64,000 bases of DNA from RYN-230 sp963717125 (GCA_963717125.1 CAVQVG010000003.1:62001-126000); one strand, 5' to 3'. Counted from the stretch's first letter, positions 9,452-18,094 are shown. Notes: generated by a model not told the origin, from the letters alone. Numbers and translations: made by a program.

Positions 9452-11408
9452 CCGCGCCGGGGCCCGGCAGCGGGATCTGCACGGCCAGCTCGAACGAGCC
9501 ACCGTGGCGGCGGGCCGATAGCTGTCCGCCCGCGGCCTGCACCCGGGTGGTGAGGTTCGCCAGGCCGCTGCCCCCGCCCGCGCCGCGGCTGCCGTCGTCG
9601 CCGGGCGGCCCGGCCCGGCCGGTCACCCCGTCGTTGCTGACCGCCATCCGCACCGCGCCGTCACCGGCGGCGGCCTCGATCGTGCAGGATGCGGCTGTGC
9701 TGTGCCGCAGGATGTTGGTGACCGCCTCCCGCAGCACCACCGCCAGCACGCCATCGGCGGTGGCCGGCAGCGGCCCGGCGGGCGTGCTGGCGTGGACCTG
9801 CACCCCGGCCGAGGCGAGGATCTGGCCGGCCGCGGCCAGCTCGGCGGCCAGCGACAGTTTCTGGCCGCCGCCGGTCACCAGCCGGATGTCGGCGCGAGCA
9901 GTGGCACAGGTGCGGCCCAGCGCGCCGATCTCGGCGGCGGCCCGGGCGTTGTCTCGGCCGATCAGCCTGCCGATCAGGTCGGTCTTCAGCGCGATCGCCG
10001 ACAGGCCCAGGCCGAGCAGGTCATGCACGTCCCGGGCCACCCGCAGCCGCTCCCGCACCGCCGCCAGCTGGGCCAGCTCTGCGCGTACCGCTTCCAGCTC
10101 GCCGGCCATCCCCGCCAGCCGGGACAGCCCATAGACCAGCAGCCCGATGTACGCGAAGTTAGCGGCCAGTTCGAGGGTCGTCAGCGCGCCCCGGGAGCTG
10201 GCCGGGGCCCCGGGCAGCGGCACCGTGGCATACAGCGCCCCCCAGCTCACTATCACCGCCACATAACCCGCCCACCGCCACCGGCCGGGCACCAGCAGCA
10301 AGACCGACCCGGCCAGGAACGCGCCGAGCGGAAACAATGTTCCGAGCGGCGGCAGGAAGAACGCGTACACCAGCACCGCCTGCAGGCACAGCGTCACCGG
10401 CCACGCCCGGGGCCGCCTGCCCTGCCGTGCCGCCCACGAGTGATGCAGCTGCAGCAACATGCTCGCCGCAAGGCCGGCCGCCAGGAACGCCGTACGTCGC
10501 GGGCCCAAGTTGGCGCCGACCGCGTCGATGAACGCGGCGGCGGCATACCCGCACAGCACGACGACCAGGACGGCCCACGCCAGCCGCGCTCCGATGACCG
10601 CGTCGCCCGGCAGCGACGGCGCGGCAGGCTCGGCCTGGGGCAGGGCGCGGCGGCCGACGGCGATCGCGCGGGCCTGCGCCGCCGCTTGCCTGGCCGAGGA
10701 TCCCGCAGCGGTAACCTGGGCTCGCGCCTCGCCCGGGTCGCGGGCCAGGGCCTGCCGCGCGGCTGCTGCCATCGCGGCGATGCCGTCAAGGCGCTCGCCG
10801 AGCGCTGACTGCAGTTCCCCGGTCGCCGTCAGCCGCTCCGCGGCCACAGCAAGCCCGGCGTGCTGGTCCTGTGCTTCCTGCAACTCCCCGACCAGCTGCG
10901 CCAGCCGGATCAGCCCGAAAAACGCCAGCGCGAGGTCGGTGAACGTGACCGCCACCCACAGAGCCCCCGGCCACCCGGGCGCAGCGCCAACGGGCAAGCC
11001 CACGATGCCGGCGCGCACCGCGACGTCGGCCGCCAGCAGCGACCCGGCTGCCAGCCATGACACCAAGCCCGGGACCGTCAGCAGCACCAGCCCGGCCAGC
11101 AGCCCGCCGACGCCGACCTGCCACCGCCCGCCGAACACCGCGAACGGCACCCAGGTCAGCGCCCCCTGCACCGCCAGCACCGGCCACCGGCCGCGAGCCA
11201 GCACCAGCCGCGGACCACCGAACGCAAACAGCAGCGGTATGACGAACACCGCCACCACGAACGGCACCTGAGCTGCCCCGCCCCCGAAGAGGGGGTCGGC
11301 GGCGAAATCGGCCTTGTAGACCAGTAGCAGGCACAAGACGGCGGCGGCCAGCACACCAGCCCGGCGGGACACGTCGCCGGGCGAGCGGGCAGGTACCGAG
11401 GGCATCAT
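9387..11408 (-). CDS. Polytopic sensor histidine kinase with duplicated kinase-like halves
   Basis: The membrane protein (about 673 aa from the double ATG at 11408/11405) has two rounds of membrane spans. The first ends in a helical region (ERLTATGELQSALGERLDG) that resembles a HisKA_3 helix but lacks the histidine. The second set is followed by an intact phosphorylation helix (ERLRVARDVHDLLGLGL) and a GHKL ATPase (REAVTNILRHS, MAVSNDG, GSGLANLTTRVQAAGG). It looks like an internal duplication in which the first kinase half degenerated. The last 20 or so residues are antisense to the receiver gene at 8942-9451. The kinase reads toward its regulators instead of with them, which points to an inversion. 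Confidence 0.75.
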   Translation of the reverse strand: MMPSVPARSPGDVSRRAGVLAAAVLCLLLVYKADFAADPLFGGGAAQVPFVVAVFVIPLLFAFGGPRLVLARGRWPVLAVQGALTWVPFAVFGGRWQVGVGGLLAGLVLLTVPGLVSWLAAGSLLAADVAVRAGIVGLPVGAAPGWPGALWVAVTFTDLALAFFGLIRLAQLVGELQEAQDQHAGLAVAAERLTATGELQSALGERLDGIAAMAAAARQALARDPGEARAQVTAAGSSARQAAAQARAIAVGRRALPQAEPAAPSLPGDAVIGARLAWAVLVVVLCGYAAAAFIDAVGANLGPRRTAFLAAGLAASMLLQLHHSWAARQGRRPRAWPVTLCLQAVLVYAFFLPPLGTLFPLGAFLAGSVLLLVPGRWRWAGYVAVIVSWGALYATVPLPGAPASSRGALTTLELAANFAYIGLLVYGLSRLAGMAGELEAVRAELAQLAAVRERLRVARDVHDLLGLGLSAIALKTDLIGRLIGRDNARAAAEIGALGRTCATARADIRLVTGGGQKLSLAAELAAAGQILASAGVQVHASTPAGPLPATADGVLAVVLREAVTNILRHSTAASCTIEAAAGDGAVRMAVSNDGVTGRAGPPGDDGSRGAGGGSGLANLTTRVQAAGGQLSARRHGGSFELAVQIPLPGPGAVTGPAQTPRRGLGAPRPAGGR

Positions 11409-12100
11409 CGAAGCCCGCCGCAGCCCGCCCGGTGCCCGCCGCGGCGATGGCGGCGGCGCGGCGCCGAGGCCCGCAGAACAACCCGCCGGCGTGCGCGGCA
11501 GGCCGCCGGCCGCCGCCCAGATCGCACGGCCCACGGCCACCTCACGCGCCGCTCTTGCCCCGACATCACCGGTCCTTGGTTCTCATGAGTGACCGCCGGA
11601 TGGGACTGGGATCATGTATAGCCGGCGCATCTGCGGAGCGGCGCACCGCCATCGCCCTGGCCCGTCGGCCACCTGGACACCCGCCGGCACGTCCATCCCG
11701 GAACCGGCCCGCGGGCCGCACCGCGACACCACCACCCGGGTGGTACCGGCCACGGCAGCGGCGTCGCCGCCGGATACACCCAAGCTCGCGCGACATGCAA
11801 AGTGCATGCCGGGGGGGTGGCAATGTCATGCCGGACTGGTGCTCGGGGCACTAGCCGCGCCTACCGGAGCCGACTCAGACTGGGCGGCATGACCAGCGCA
11901 AACTGTTCGGTGCCGCGGCCGCCAAGGACGCCGCCGAGCTCGTCGCGGGCACTGGCGCTGACTGGCAGGCGCGGCGAGCCGAACAGATCCTGCGCAGGCT
12001 GGGCAGCCGGTCACCGCACCGCGTTTCCACCGCGGGAACCCACAACACCGTCGCCAGGCTCTGGTCGTCGGCGGCCCCACCGGCGGCTTTTCAGCGGCGA
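11409..12100. other. Long stretch without a clear gene
   Basis: About 690 bases upstream of the kinase. An in-frame extension of the kinase to 11540 is Pro/Ala/Arg-rich and looks non-coding. Other frames are short and family-less. The stretch holds the palindrome at 11795-11807, and its right end grades into the oxidoreductase remnant. No RNA gene is visible. Confidence 0.4.
11795..11807. promoter_or_regulatory. Palindrome ATGCAAAGTGCAT, candidate operator
   Basis: Same dyad as at 8846-8858, with G in place of C in the centre. It sits about 390 bp upstream of the kinase start. There are too few copies to decide between operator and chance, but arms and spacer are identical apart from one base. 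Confidence 0.35.
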
Positions 12101-12104
12101 CACC

Positions 12105-12425
12105 GCCAGCCTGACCACGGCCAGGCTGGTCACCGGCCGGGTCATCGTATACGGCATGGTCGGCGGCGAAGCCCCGGTCGCTAACTGGGAGCTGATCTAC
12201 CGGCACCAGGTCCACATCATCGGCCTCAAATATCGGCGTGCTGGTCCAGGCCGCACCGCAGATCTTCGGCGAAGTCATGGGCGAGCTCTTCGCGCTCATC
12301 GCCGCCGGGGTGCTCATCCCCGGCCAGCCCACCGCATACGAACTCGCCGACGGCCCGAAGGCGCTCGCCGAACTGGAAGCCCGGGCCACCGTCGGCAAGC
12401 TAGCCCTGCGTCCTGACCTCCATCC
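12105..12425 (+). pseudogene. Zinc-type quinone oxidoreductase, C-terminal remnant
   Basis: The text ARLVTGRVIVYGMVGGEAPV then YRHQVHIIGL is in one frame. The continuation VLVQAAPQIFGEVMGELFAL and ALAELEARATVGKLALRP is in another, joined by a frameshift near 12230. This is the last third of an NADPH:quinone reductase/alcohol dehydrogenase-like protein. The catalytic and most of the Rossmann domain are absent. It ends about 30 bp before the efflux gene start, in the position expected for an upstream operon partner of a short-chain dehydrogenase. Confidence 0.65.
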
Positions 12426-12456
12426 GATCACGCCGAAAACCACAGGAGCAACAGCC

Positions 12457-13923
12457 ATGACTATAAAAGACAAGACGGTCCTGGTCTCCGGGGCCAACCG
12501 CAGCATCCATAAGGGCTGGACGCTGGCCCTCAGCTCGGTGGGCGTGTTCATGGCCGCCCTGGATGCCCTCGTCGTGACCACCGCTCTGCCGGCGCTGCGC
12601 ACCAGCCTCAACGCGAACCTCGGCGACCTCGAGTGGACCATCAATGCCTTTGTCCTCACCTTCGCCTGCCTCCTGCTGCCCGCGGCCGCGCTGGCCGACC
12701 GCTACGGGCGTCGTCGGGTGTTCGCGGCCGGCCTGGTCATCTTCGCGGCGGCGTCGGCGGTGGCGGCGCTCGCCCCGAACGTCGGCGTGCTAATCGCGGC
12801 CCGCGCCGGCGAAGGGCTGGGCGCCGCCGTGATCATGCCCGTCTCGCTGACGCTGATCAGCGACGCCTTCCCGGTCGAGAAGCGGGGGGCTGCCATCGGC
12901 ATGTGGGGCGCGGTCTCGGGCGTCGCGGTCGCGATCGGCCCGGTCGTCGGCGGCGCGGTCGTCAGCGGGCTCAACTGGCACTGGATCTTCTGGTTCAACG
13001 TCCCTATCGGCGTGGTGGCGGGCCTGCTCTCGCTCTCGCGGTTGACAGAGAGTTACGGTCCGCGCCAGCCTCTCGACCTCTACGGGCTGGCCCTGGCCTG
13101 CGTCGGCTTCTTCCTCCTGGCCTGGGGGCTGGTACGGGTCAGCAGCGTCGGCTGGGCAAGCGCACAGGTCGTCACCTCGCTGATCGCCGGAGCGGTCATC
13201 GTGGCGGTGTTCGGCGTGGTCGAGGGGCGCAGGCGCACGCCGATGGTGCGCCTGGATCTGTTCCGCAACCGGGCCTTCAACGCGGCGAGCTGGGTCACCT
13301 TCTTCATGTACGCACCACTGTTCGGCGCGCTGTTCCTGATGTCGCAGTTCCTCCAGTCCGGGCTCGGCGACAGCCCGCTCACGGCGGGCTTGCACCTGCT
13401 CGCCTGGACCGGCGTGTCCATGTTCATCGCCCCGGTCGTCGGCCCCCTGGCCGACAAGCACGGCAACCGTCCGTTCATGGCCCTGGGCATGGCCCTGCAG
13501 GCGATCGGGTTCGGATGGGTTGCGATGGTCGCCAGGCCCGGCGTGGGCTTTGGCGGGGTCATCGGCGGACTGCTCGTCGCCGGAGTGGGCATCGGCATCG
13601 TCTTCCCGACCGTCGCGAACGGCGTGATGACCTCGGTGGGTCCGGGCCAGACCGGCATCGCCTCGGGTACCAGCGCGACTCTGCGCGAGCTGGGCGGCGT
13701 CTTCGGGGTCGCGTTCACCGCGAGCGTGTTCTCCCACCCGGGCAACTACACGTCCCATTCGACCTTCATCACCAGCTTCAGCCATGCGCTCTGGCCGTGC
13801 GCGGCGCTTTCGGCGGCCGGCGTTTTCGTGTCGCTGGCGTACCCGGGCCTCCGCGACCGCACCCATGCCCCTGCCTCGGCCGCGCAGCCTGCCGAGGCGG
13901 CTGCTGCATTGGTCAACGACTGA
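12457..13923 (+). CDS. DHA2-family MFS efflux pump with a short-chain-dehydrogenase leader
   Basis: A drug:H+ antiporter of the EmrB/QacA type (488 aa, about 14 membrane helices) with motif A LADRYGRRRVFAAGL and antiporter motif C region SGVAVAIGPVVGG. The first 17 residues, MTIKDKTVLVSGANRSI, are not MFS sequence. They match the first strand and glycine loop of a classical SDR (usually TVLVTGANRGIG). The true transporter begins at about residue 18 (GWTLALSSVGVFMAALDAL). The SDR start codon and AGGAG ribosome site have thus been captured by deletion. The frame is intact, so the pump may still be made, with a foreign cytoplasmic leader. Confidence 0.8.
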   Translation: MTIKDKTVLVSGANRSIHKGWTLALSSVGVFMAALDALVVTTALPALRTSLNANLGDLEWTINAFVLTFACLLLPAAALADRYGRRRVFAAGLVIFAAASAVAALAPNVGVLIAARAGEGLGAAVIMPVSLTLISDAFPVEKRGAAIGMWGAVSGVAVAIGPVVGGAVVSGLNWHWIFWFNVPIGVVAGLLSLSRLTESYGPRQPLDLYGLALACVGFFLLAWGLVRVSSVGWASAQVVTSLIAGAVIVAVFGVVEGRRRTPMVRLDLFRNRAFNAASWVTFFMYAPLFGALFLMSQFLQSGLGDSPLTAGLHLLAWTGVSMFIAPVVGPLADKHGNRPFMALGMALQAIGFGWVAMVARPGVGFGGVIGGLLVAGVGIGIVFPTVANGVMTSVGPGQTGIASGTSATLRELGGVFGVAFTASVFSHPGNYTSHSTFITSFSHALWPCAALSAAGVFVSLAYPGLRDRTHAPASAAQPAEAAAALVND

Positions 13924-14056
13924 TTGTCCGAGAAAGGAGGCGAGGCCTGCGCCTTTCGATCATCGGCGATGCGTGTCTTCCCCACAGCTCGCCGGTGCGC
14001 ACAAGCCTGTTCCACATGTCAGCAAAGAAACACAAGAGCGAAACGAGGTAAGGATC

Positions 14057-14473
14057 TTGACTACCGAAGCCCGGAAGAAGGAAGAGGCCGCCGTCCTCGA
14101 CGTCGTCAAGGGCATCTACGAGGCCTGGGACAACGCCGACCCGGACGCGTTCGTCGCCGACTACCTTGAGGACGCCAGCGCGATCCTGCCCGGCGCGTAC
14201 ATGAAGTCGCGCGAGGAGATCCGCGGCGCGATGGCGTTCTCGTTCAGCGGGCCGCTGAAGGGCACGCGGGCGTCCGACAAGGTGCTGAACCTCCGGTTCC
14301 TGAACGACGACGCGGTCGTGGTCATCAGCCAGACCGGCGTTCTGATTCCCGGAGAGACCAAGGCCCCGCCCGAGCGGACGGCATACGCGACCTGGGTGCT
14401 CGCCAAGCGGGACGGCAAGTGGCTGCTCGCGGCCTACAGCAACAGCCCCTCGGTCGCGCCTGGCCAATCGTAA
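14057..14473 (+). CDS. SnoaL/SgcJ-like NTF2-fold protein
   Basis: A small (138 aa) cone-shaped NTF2-fold protein of the SgcJ/EcaC type. It contains VLDVVKGIYEAWDNADPDAF, the ILPGAYMKSREEI turn and the TAYATWVLAKRDGKWLLAAY strand pair. The start is TTG at 14057, preceded by GAGGTAAGGA; the longer upstream frame is non-coding. It sits 134 bp after the efflux pump and 82 bp before a PPOX protein, likely in the same transcription unit. Such proteins act as small ligand-binding or isomerase-like accessory enzymes; the substrate here cannot be told. Confidence 0.75.
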   Translation: MTTEARKKEEAAVLDVVKGIYEAWDNADPDAFVADYLEDASAILPGAYMKSREEIRGAMAFSFSGPLKGTRASDKVLNLRFLNDDAVVVISQTGVLIPGETKAPPERTAYATWVLAKRDGKWLLAAYSNSPSVAPGQS

Positions 14474-14554
14474 ATCACGGGCGGCTATGTCTGTGCCCCG
14501 TCCCGGCCGTCCGGGACGGGGCACAGCGGAGATCACATTGGACAGGAGAAGCAG

Positions 14555-14971
14555 ATGACTGGCAGCAACGCCGAACAGGCGATCTCGCAGGAGAAGTACG
14601 TGTTCGTGGCCACCTTCCGCAAGACCGGGGTGGCGGTCGCAACGGCGACCTGGATCGTCCCGGTCGACGCCGGCCGGGTCGGCCTCTTGACCTCCTCGGC
14701 CTCCGGAAAAATCAAGCGGCTACGGAACAACCCGAGGTTGACACTGCAGCCGAGCGACGTCCGAGGCCGGGTCAAAGCCGGCACCACGCCGGTGACCGGC
14801 ACCGTTGAGCTGGTGACCTCCGGTGCGGACTTCGAGGCGATCACGTCCACGGTGAAGGCCAAGTACGGCCTGATGGTGCCCATCATGCGGCTAGTGGACA
14901 GTGTGCGACACCTGGGCAAGGGCCCCTTTCCCTATGCGGACACCGGCGTGGTGATCACACTCCAGGGCTGA
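14555..14971 (+). CDS. PPOX-class F420/FMN-dependent protein
   Basis: The 138-aa split-barrel flavin protein contains ISQEKYVFVATFRKTGVAV, WIVPVDAGRVGLLTSSASGK and a basic KIKRLRNNPRLTLQP strand. This is the pattern of the pyridoxamine-5-phosphate-oxidase-like, F420-dependent actinobacterial family. A strong GGAGAAGCAG site precedes the ATG. It is probably a reductase of the same small operon as the SnoaL-like protein and efflux pump. The cofactor assignment rests on family resemblance only. Confidence 0.8.
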   Translation: MTGSNAEQAISQEKYVFVATFRKTGVAVATATWIVPVDAGRVGLLTSSASGKIKRLRNNPRLTLQPSDVRGRVKAGTTPVTGTVELVTSGADFEAITSTVKAKYGLMVPIMRLVDSVRHLGKGPFPYADTGVVITLQG

Positions 14972-14995
14972 TTGCCGCGGCGACCGTCGCAGGCA

Positions 14996-15292
14996 TCAGC
15001 GGTCGGCACCTGGCACGGCCCGCAGGTCAGGGAGTCGCGGCGCGGGTTGCCCAGCACCTGGCGGGCCGTGGGCCTCGGATGGCGTGGCTGCTGCGCGGTC
15101 GGCACAGTGCACGCTGACCTCGGGCCCGCCCCGCACGGGCCGGCAGTCAGCAGCACGGCCCGACGACCGGGTACCACGAAGGCGGTTCAGCAGGTCGGCA
15201 ACTGTCTCGATGGTCGCTTGGTCCTGCTCGGGTTCTTCGGTACTCTCAGGCGAGCCTTCTGGGGGTTCGGGATCAGAAGTCTGCTGGCTCAC
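14996..15292 (-). CDS. Small protein coupled to integrase remnant (98 aa)
   Basis: The GTG start at 15292 overlaps the integrase stop (GTGA). The N-terminal 45 residues are acidic (SQQTSDPEPPEGSPESTEEP) and then helical (QATIETVADLLNRLRG). The rest is Ala/Arg/Pro-rich and may be noise. Short genes of this kind often follow integrase genes in actinomycete elements. No function assignable. Confidence 0.4.
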   Translation of the reverse strand: MSQQTSDPEPPEGSPESTEEPEQDQATIETVADLLNRLRGTRSSGRAADCRPVRGGPEVSVHCADRAAATPSEAHGPPGAGQPAPRLPDLRAVPGADR

Positions 15293-15940
15293 AATTTGGG
15301 CCTTGGTGCGCCGGAGGTGAGCCGCGACAAATATACGGCGGCCCGCCGGTCTGCCTCGGGCACCGGATCGGCGTAGAACTTGAGCGTAGTGGCACCGCCG
15401 CCGCTGTGTCCGAGCCGCGCGGCGGTGTTGCGCCGGTCGAAGCCGGCGGCGAGCAACTGGCTGGCGGTGTAATGCCGACCCTCCCTGATGCTGAATGTGA
15501 CGTCGGCCACCCCGGCGGTCTGCGCGACTCGGTGGGTCGCCCAGTCCGGCTTCCATGGCTCGGCGTGCATCGGGTCGTTGGAGAACAGGCAGGCGTCCGC
15601 GGCGAGTTCCAGATCCACTGCGGCAAGCTGGGTCCTGAGTCCGAAGAGGTACTCCCTGATGAGGACACAAGTGTCCGGGTCGACGGCGATCCAGCGATCC
15701 TGGTGAGTCTTGGTGTCCTTGCGGACCCGGTGACCATCTCGGACGACGTAGTTGAACGCGACATGGATGAGGCCGTTGTCGAGGTCAACGTCGCAGAGCT
15801 GGATGGCGCACAGCTCGCCACGCCGCACTCCGGTGATGGCGACGAGCCACAGATACTGGCCAAGCGCAGCACTACGGGCGCGCGCCTCGGCGATCACCTT
15901 GGCGACATCCGCCGGCGGCGTTGCAGGGACCGGCTTGCGG
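15289..15940 (-). pseudogene. Tyrosine integrase, C-terminal catalytic part only
   Basis: From about VSRKPVPATPPADVAKVI onward the frame encodes a tyrosine recombinase catalytic domain: Arg box AITGVRRGELCAIQL, the region RHYTASQLLAAG, then LGHSGGGATTLKFYADPV. Box II, expected H-x-x-R-H, reads R-E-G-R-H, so the first histidine is lost. The arm-binding and core-binding domains are missing. The upstream frame is simply the antisense of a PLP-enzyme fragment. A recombination junction near 15.94 kb joined two unrelated gene ends, and the enzyme is dead. Confidence 0.75.
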
Positions 15941-16465
15941 GAAACAGTCGGGGGCGCGGCGACCATCGGCCTGGAACTGACAGACACCGCACCGGCGTTC
16001 GACGCCGTCCTGATTGCTCTGGGGGGCGGGGCGCTGGCCACCGGCGTGGGACATGTGGTGAAGGCCCGGGCGCCTGGAGTCGAGGTGATCTGCGTCCAGC
16101 CGCTGGGCGCACCGGCGATGACACACTCGTGGCGTCGGCGGCGCGTGGTCACCACCGGCCCGACCGACACCATCGCTGACGGCGTCGCCGGGCGGTGTCC
16201 CATCCCGGACGTCCTGGACGACCTGCTTCTGGTCGCTGACGACGCTGTCCTGGTCTCCGAGGCGTCGATCATCGCCGGCATGCGGATGCTCCTGGACCAC
16301 GCTGGCCTCGTCGCCGAACCGTCGGCGGCGCTCGGCATCGCGGCGATCCTCGAAGACCGTGACCGCTTCGCCGGGCGGCACGTCGTCACCATCGTGTGCG
16401 GCAGCAACGTCGACCCAGACGCCTACCACCGCTGGGTCGGTGCGGCTCCCATCCGCAGGTCCTGA
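15940..16465 (+). pseudogene. Serine/threonine dehydratase-like PLP enzyme, C-terminal fragment
   Basis: About 170 codons (VGGAATIGLEL, FDAVLIALGGGALATGVG, CVQPLGAPAMTHSW, VLVSEASIIAGMRMLL, GRHVVTIVCGSNVD) match the second half of fold-type II PLP enzymes. The glycine-rich phosphate loop LGGGALATG is present. The N-terminal part with the PLP-binding lysine is absent, so it cannot be active. It abuts head-on the integrase fragment at about 15.94 kb. Confidence 0.7.
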
Positions 16466-16512
16466 CAATTTCTCTGCTTCGCGGTGGATCTCGGGTGCCG
16501 GCGGGAGTATGG

Positions 16513-17373
16513 CTAGGCCTGGCGGGCTTGGCGGGTGATGGCCGCTAGCAGGGTGAGCGCGTCGCGCAGGGCGGCGGCGTCGTGGGTGCGGATGTAGTCG
16601 GCTCCCTGCCATGCGGCGAAGATCTCAGTGGCGAGCGTGGCAGGCCCGGATCGGGAGATGTCCTTACCAGTGAGTGCGCGGAGGAAAGACTTGCGGGACG
16701 GGGAGACCAGGATGGGGATGCCGAAGTTGTCCTTGAGTTGCCGGATTCCGGCCAGGGTGGCCAGGGAGGGCTCGGGCGTGCTGCCCAGGAAGTACCCGAG
16801 CCCGGGGTCGATGATGAGCCGGTCTCGGCTGATGCCGGCCGCCTGCAGCGCGGCCAGCCGCGCGCTGAAGAACTGGCCGATGCTGGCCCAGACCGTCGCC
16901 GGGTCGGTGACCACCCTGGTGGCGGCCCCGGAGGGCTGCACGCAGTGCATGACGATCAGCCGGCACGCGCTTGCCGCCAGGACCGGGTACATGCCGGGGA
17001 CACTGAACCCGTGGATGTCGTTGACACAGGTCGCGCCAGCGGAGATGGCGAACCGCTGAGTCTCCGGGCGGAACGAGTCCACCGCGACGGGAATCCCATC
17101 GGCGGCGAGCTGGCCCAGGACCGGGGCGAGCCGCCGCTGTTCCTCCGCGGCGGTGACAGGCACGGAGTCTGGGTGGCTGGCGGCGGGGCCCAGTTCGATG
17201 ATGTCGGCGCCGTCGGCTCGCAGGCGGCGGGCCTGCGCGATGGCGGCCGCGGGGTCGAGGTAGCGGCCGCCGTCGGAGAACGAGTCAGCGGTGATGTTGA
17301 CGATCCCGACAATGAGCGGACATCCCGCTGGAAGCAAGGGGCCGACCGCCGTACCGGCAGGTGTACTGGTCAT
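16513..17373 (-). CDS. folP: Dihydropteroate synthase, Sul-like
   Basis: A TIM-barrel enzyme (286 aa) that joins p-aminobenzoate to hydroxymethyl-dihydropterin diphosphate in folate synthesis. It contains IVGIVNITADSFSDGGRYL, GADIIELGPAASHPDS, AVDSFRPETQRFAI, NDIHGFSVPGMYP, LIIDPGLGYFLG and VSPSRKSFLRALTG. The wording resembles the mobile sulfonamide-insensitive Sul1/Sul2 enzymes more than ordinary FolP. In particular it shares GPAASHPD, PETQRFA and the Gly-Phe extended loop after NDI. The ATG at 17373 has a clean AAGGAG site. It stands alone, without other folate genes, between an integrase remnant and a recombinase cluster, which suggests mobile cargo. Resistance is inference. Confidence 0.85.
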   Translation of the reverse strand: MTSTPAGTAVGPLLPAGCPLIVGIVNITADSFSDGGRYLDPAAAIAQARRLRADGADIIELGPAASHPDSVPVTAAEEQRRLAPVLGQLAADGIPVAVDSFRPETQRFAISAGATCVNDIHGFSVPGMYPVLAASACRLIVMHCVQPSGAATRVVTDPATVWASIGQFFSARLAALQAAGISRDRLIIDPGLGYFLGSTPEPSLATLAGIRQLKDNFGIPILVSPSRKSFLRALTGKDISRSGPATLATEIFAAWQGADYIRTHDAAALRDALTLLAAITRQARQA

Positions 17374-17674
17374 GAGCGTGCTCCTTCAGGCGGCATTACA
17401 TGCTCGCCCAGGCGCACGGCGCAGCCCGGCGATAGGCCGGGAGGCCGCTCCCCGGTGGTGCTCCACCCGAACGCCAGTCACGGCCCGTCAGCACAATAAT
17501 GGGCACCCAGCCCGCGCACAATGCTGTAGCAAGGGCACGGCATGCGTCGTGGCCGGGAAGGAGGAAGGAGCAGCGGCCTGGCTGCTGAAAGGGGCCGTCC
17601 GCTTGATCACGCAGGCGCGCCGTACGTGATCAAGCAGACAGACCCTGGCAATTCAAGCTGTTAGCTGCTGGCAA
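17374..17674. other. Intergenic region between folP and the recombinase cluster
   Basis: About 300 bases without a gene. It holds the folP ribosome site at its left edge and one perfect inverted repeat (17601-17635). Frames are short and family-less. Confidence 0.4.
17601..17635. repeat. Perfect 11-bp inverted repeat, 13-bp spacer
   Basis: Arms GCTTGATCACG and CGTGATCAAGC are exact complements. The repeat lies 40 bp beyond the stop of the last recombinase-cluster gene. There is no T tract, so a terminator is less likely. Recombinase-binding arms or an element end are possible. Confidence 0.55.
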
Positions 17675-18094
17675 TTAGCCGTGGCCGGCTGTGTCCGGCC
17701 TGCCGATGCGGGTGATCGCGCGGGCTGTTTCGAGTTCACGGCGGAGTTCGGCGTTGTCGATGGTCAGCCGCCGCAGGTGGCTGAGGGCGGCTTCGAGCTG
17801 GCTGGCGAGGTGGTCACGTTCGCGGCGCAGGGCGGCGTTCTGGCTGGGCAGTTCGCTGGCCTCGCCGAGGTTCTGGTCCGGGGCGGGAATGGCCTGCAGG
17901 GCCTGAGCACCGTGGCGCCGGAGTTCGGCCGCGATGTCGTGGTAGTGCCGCCAGAAGGTCGCGTTAGTCAGGCCGAGTTTCCGGGCCAGGGCGAGCACCG
18001 TGGGCCGAGGGCCGCCCGCGTCCGCGTCGGCGAGCATCCGGGCCATGACAGCGCGGACGTGCTCTTCGGCCGGGAGGTCGATCTTGCGGGTCAT
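17675..18094 (-). CDS. DUF6262-like accessory protein of recombinase cluster
   Basis: The 139-aa protein has an N-terminal helix-turn-helix-like segment (PTVLALARKLGLTNATFWRHY) and a C-terminal coiled coil (LRRERDHLASQLEAALSHLR, NAELRRELETARA). It matches the small third or fourth protein (TnpC/DUF6262 type) of Tn554-like tyrosine-recombinase transposons. The ATG at 18094 overlaps the stop of the preceding recombinase (ATGA). It is likely to help the recombinases choose orientation or target. The longer upstream frame to 18319 is noise from the neighbouring gene. Confidence 0.75.
   Translation of the reverse strand: MTRKIDLPAEEHVRAVMARMLADADAGGPRPTVLALARKLGLTNATFWRHYHDIAAELRRHGAQALQAIPAPDQNLGEASELPSQNAALRRERDHLASQLEAALSHLRRLTIDNAELRRELETARAITRIGRPDTAGHG

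Noticed and set aside
10337..11271. Long plus-strand open frames opposite the histidine kinase
   Set aside because: They are antisense shadows with low-complexity Arg/Pro/Ala composition; the minus-strand kinase motifs are unambiguous.
15752..16465. Complete PLP-enzyme gene from 15752
   Set aside because: The first 60 codons are antisense to the integrase domain; homology begins only at about 15.94 kb and the PLP lysine domain is absent.
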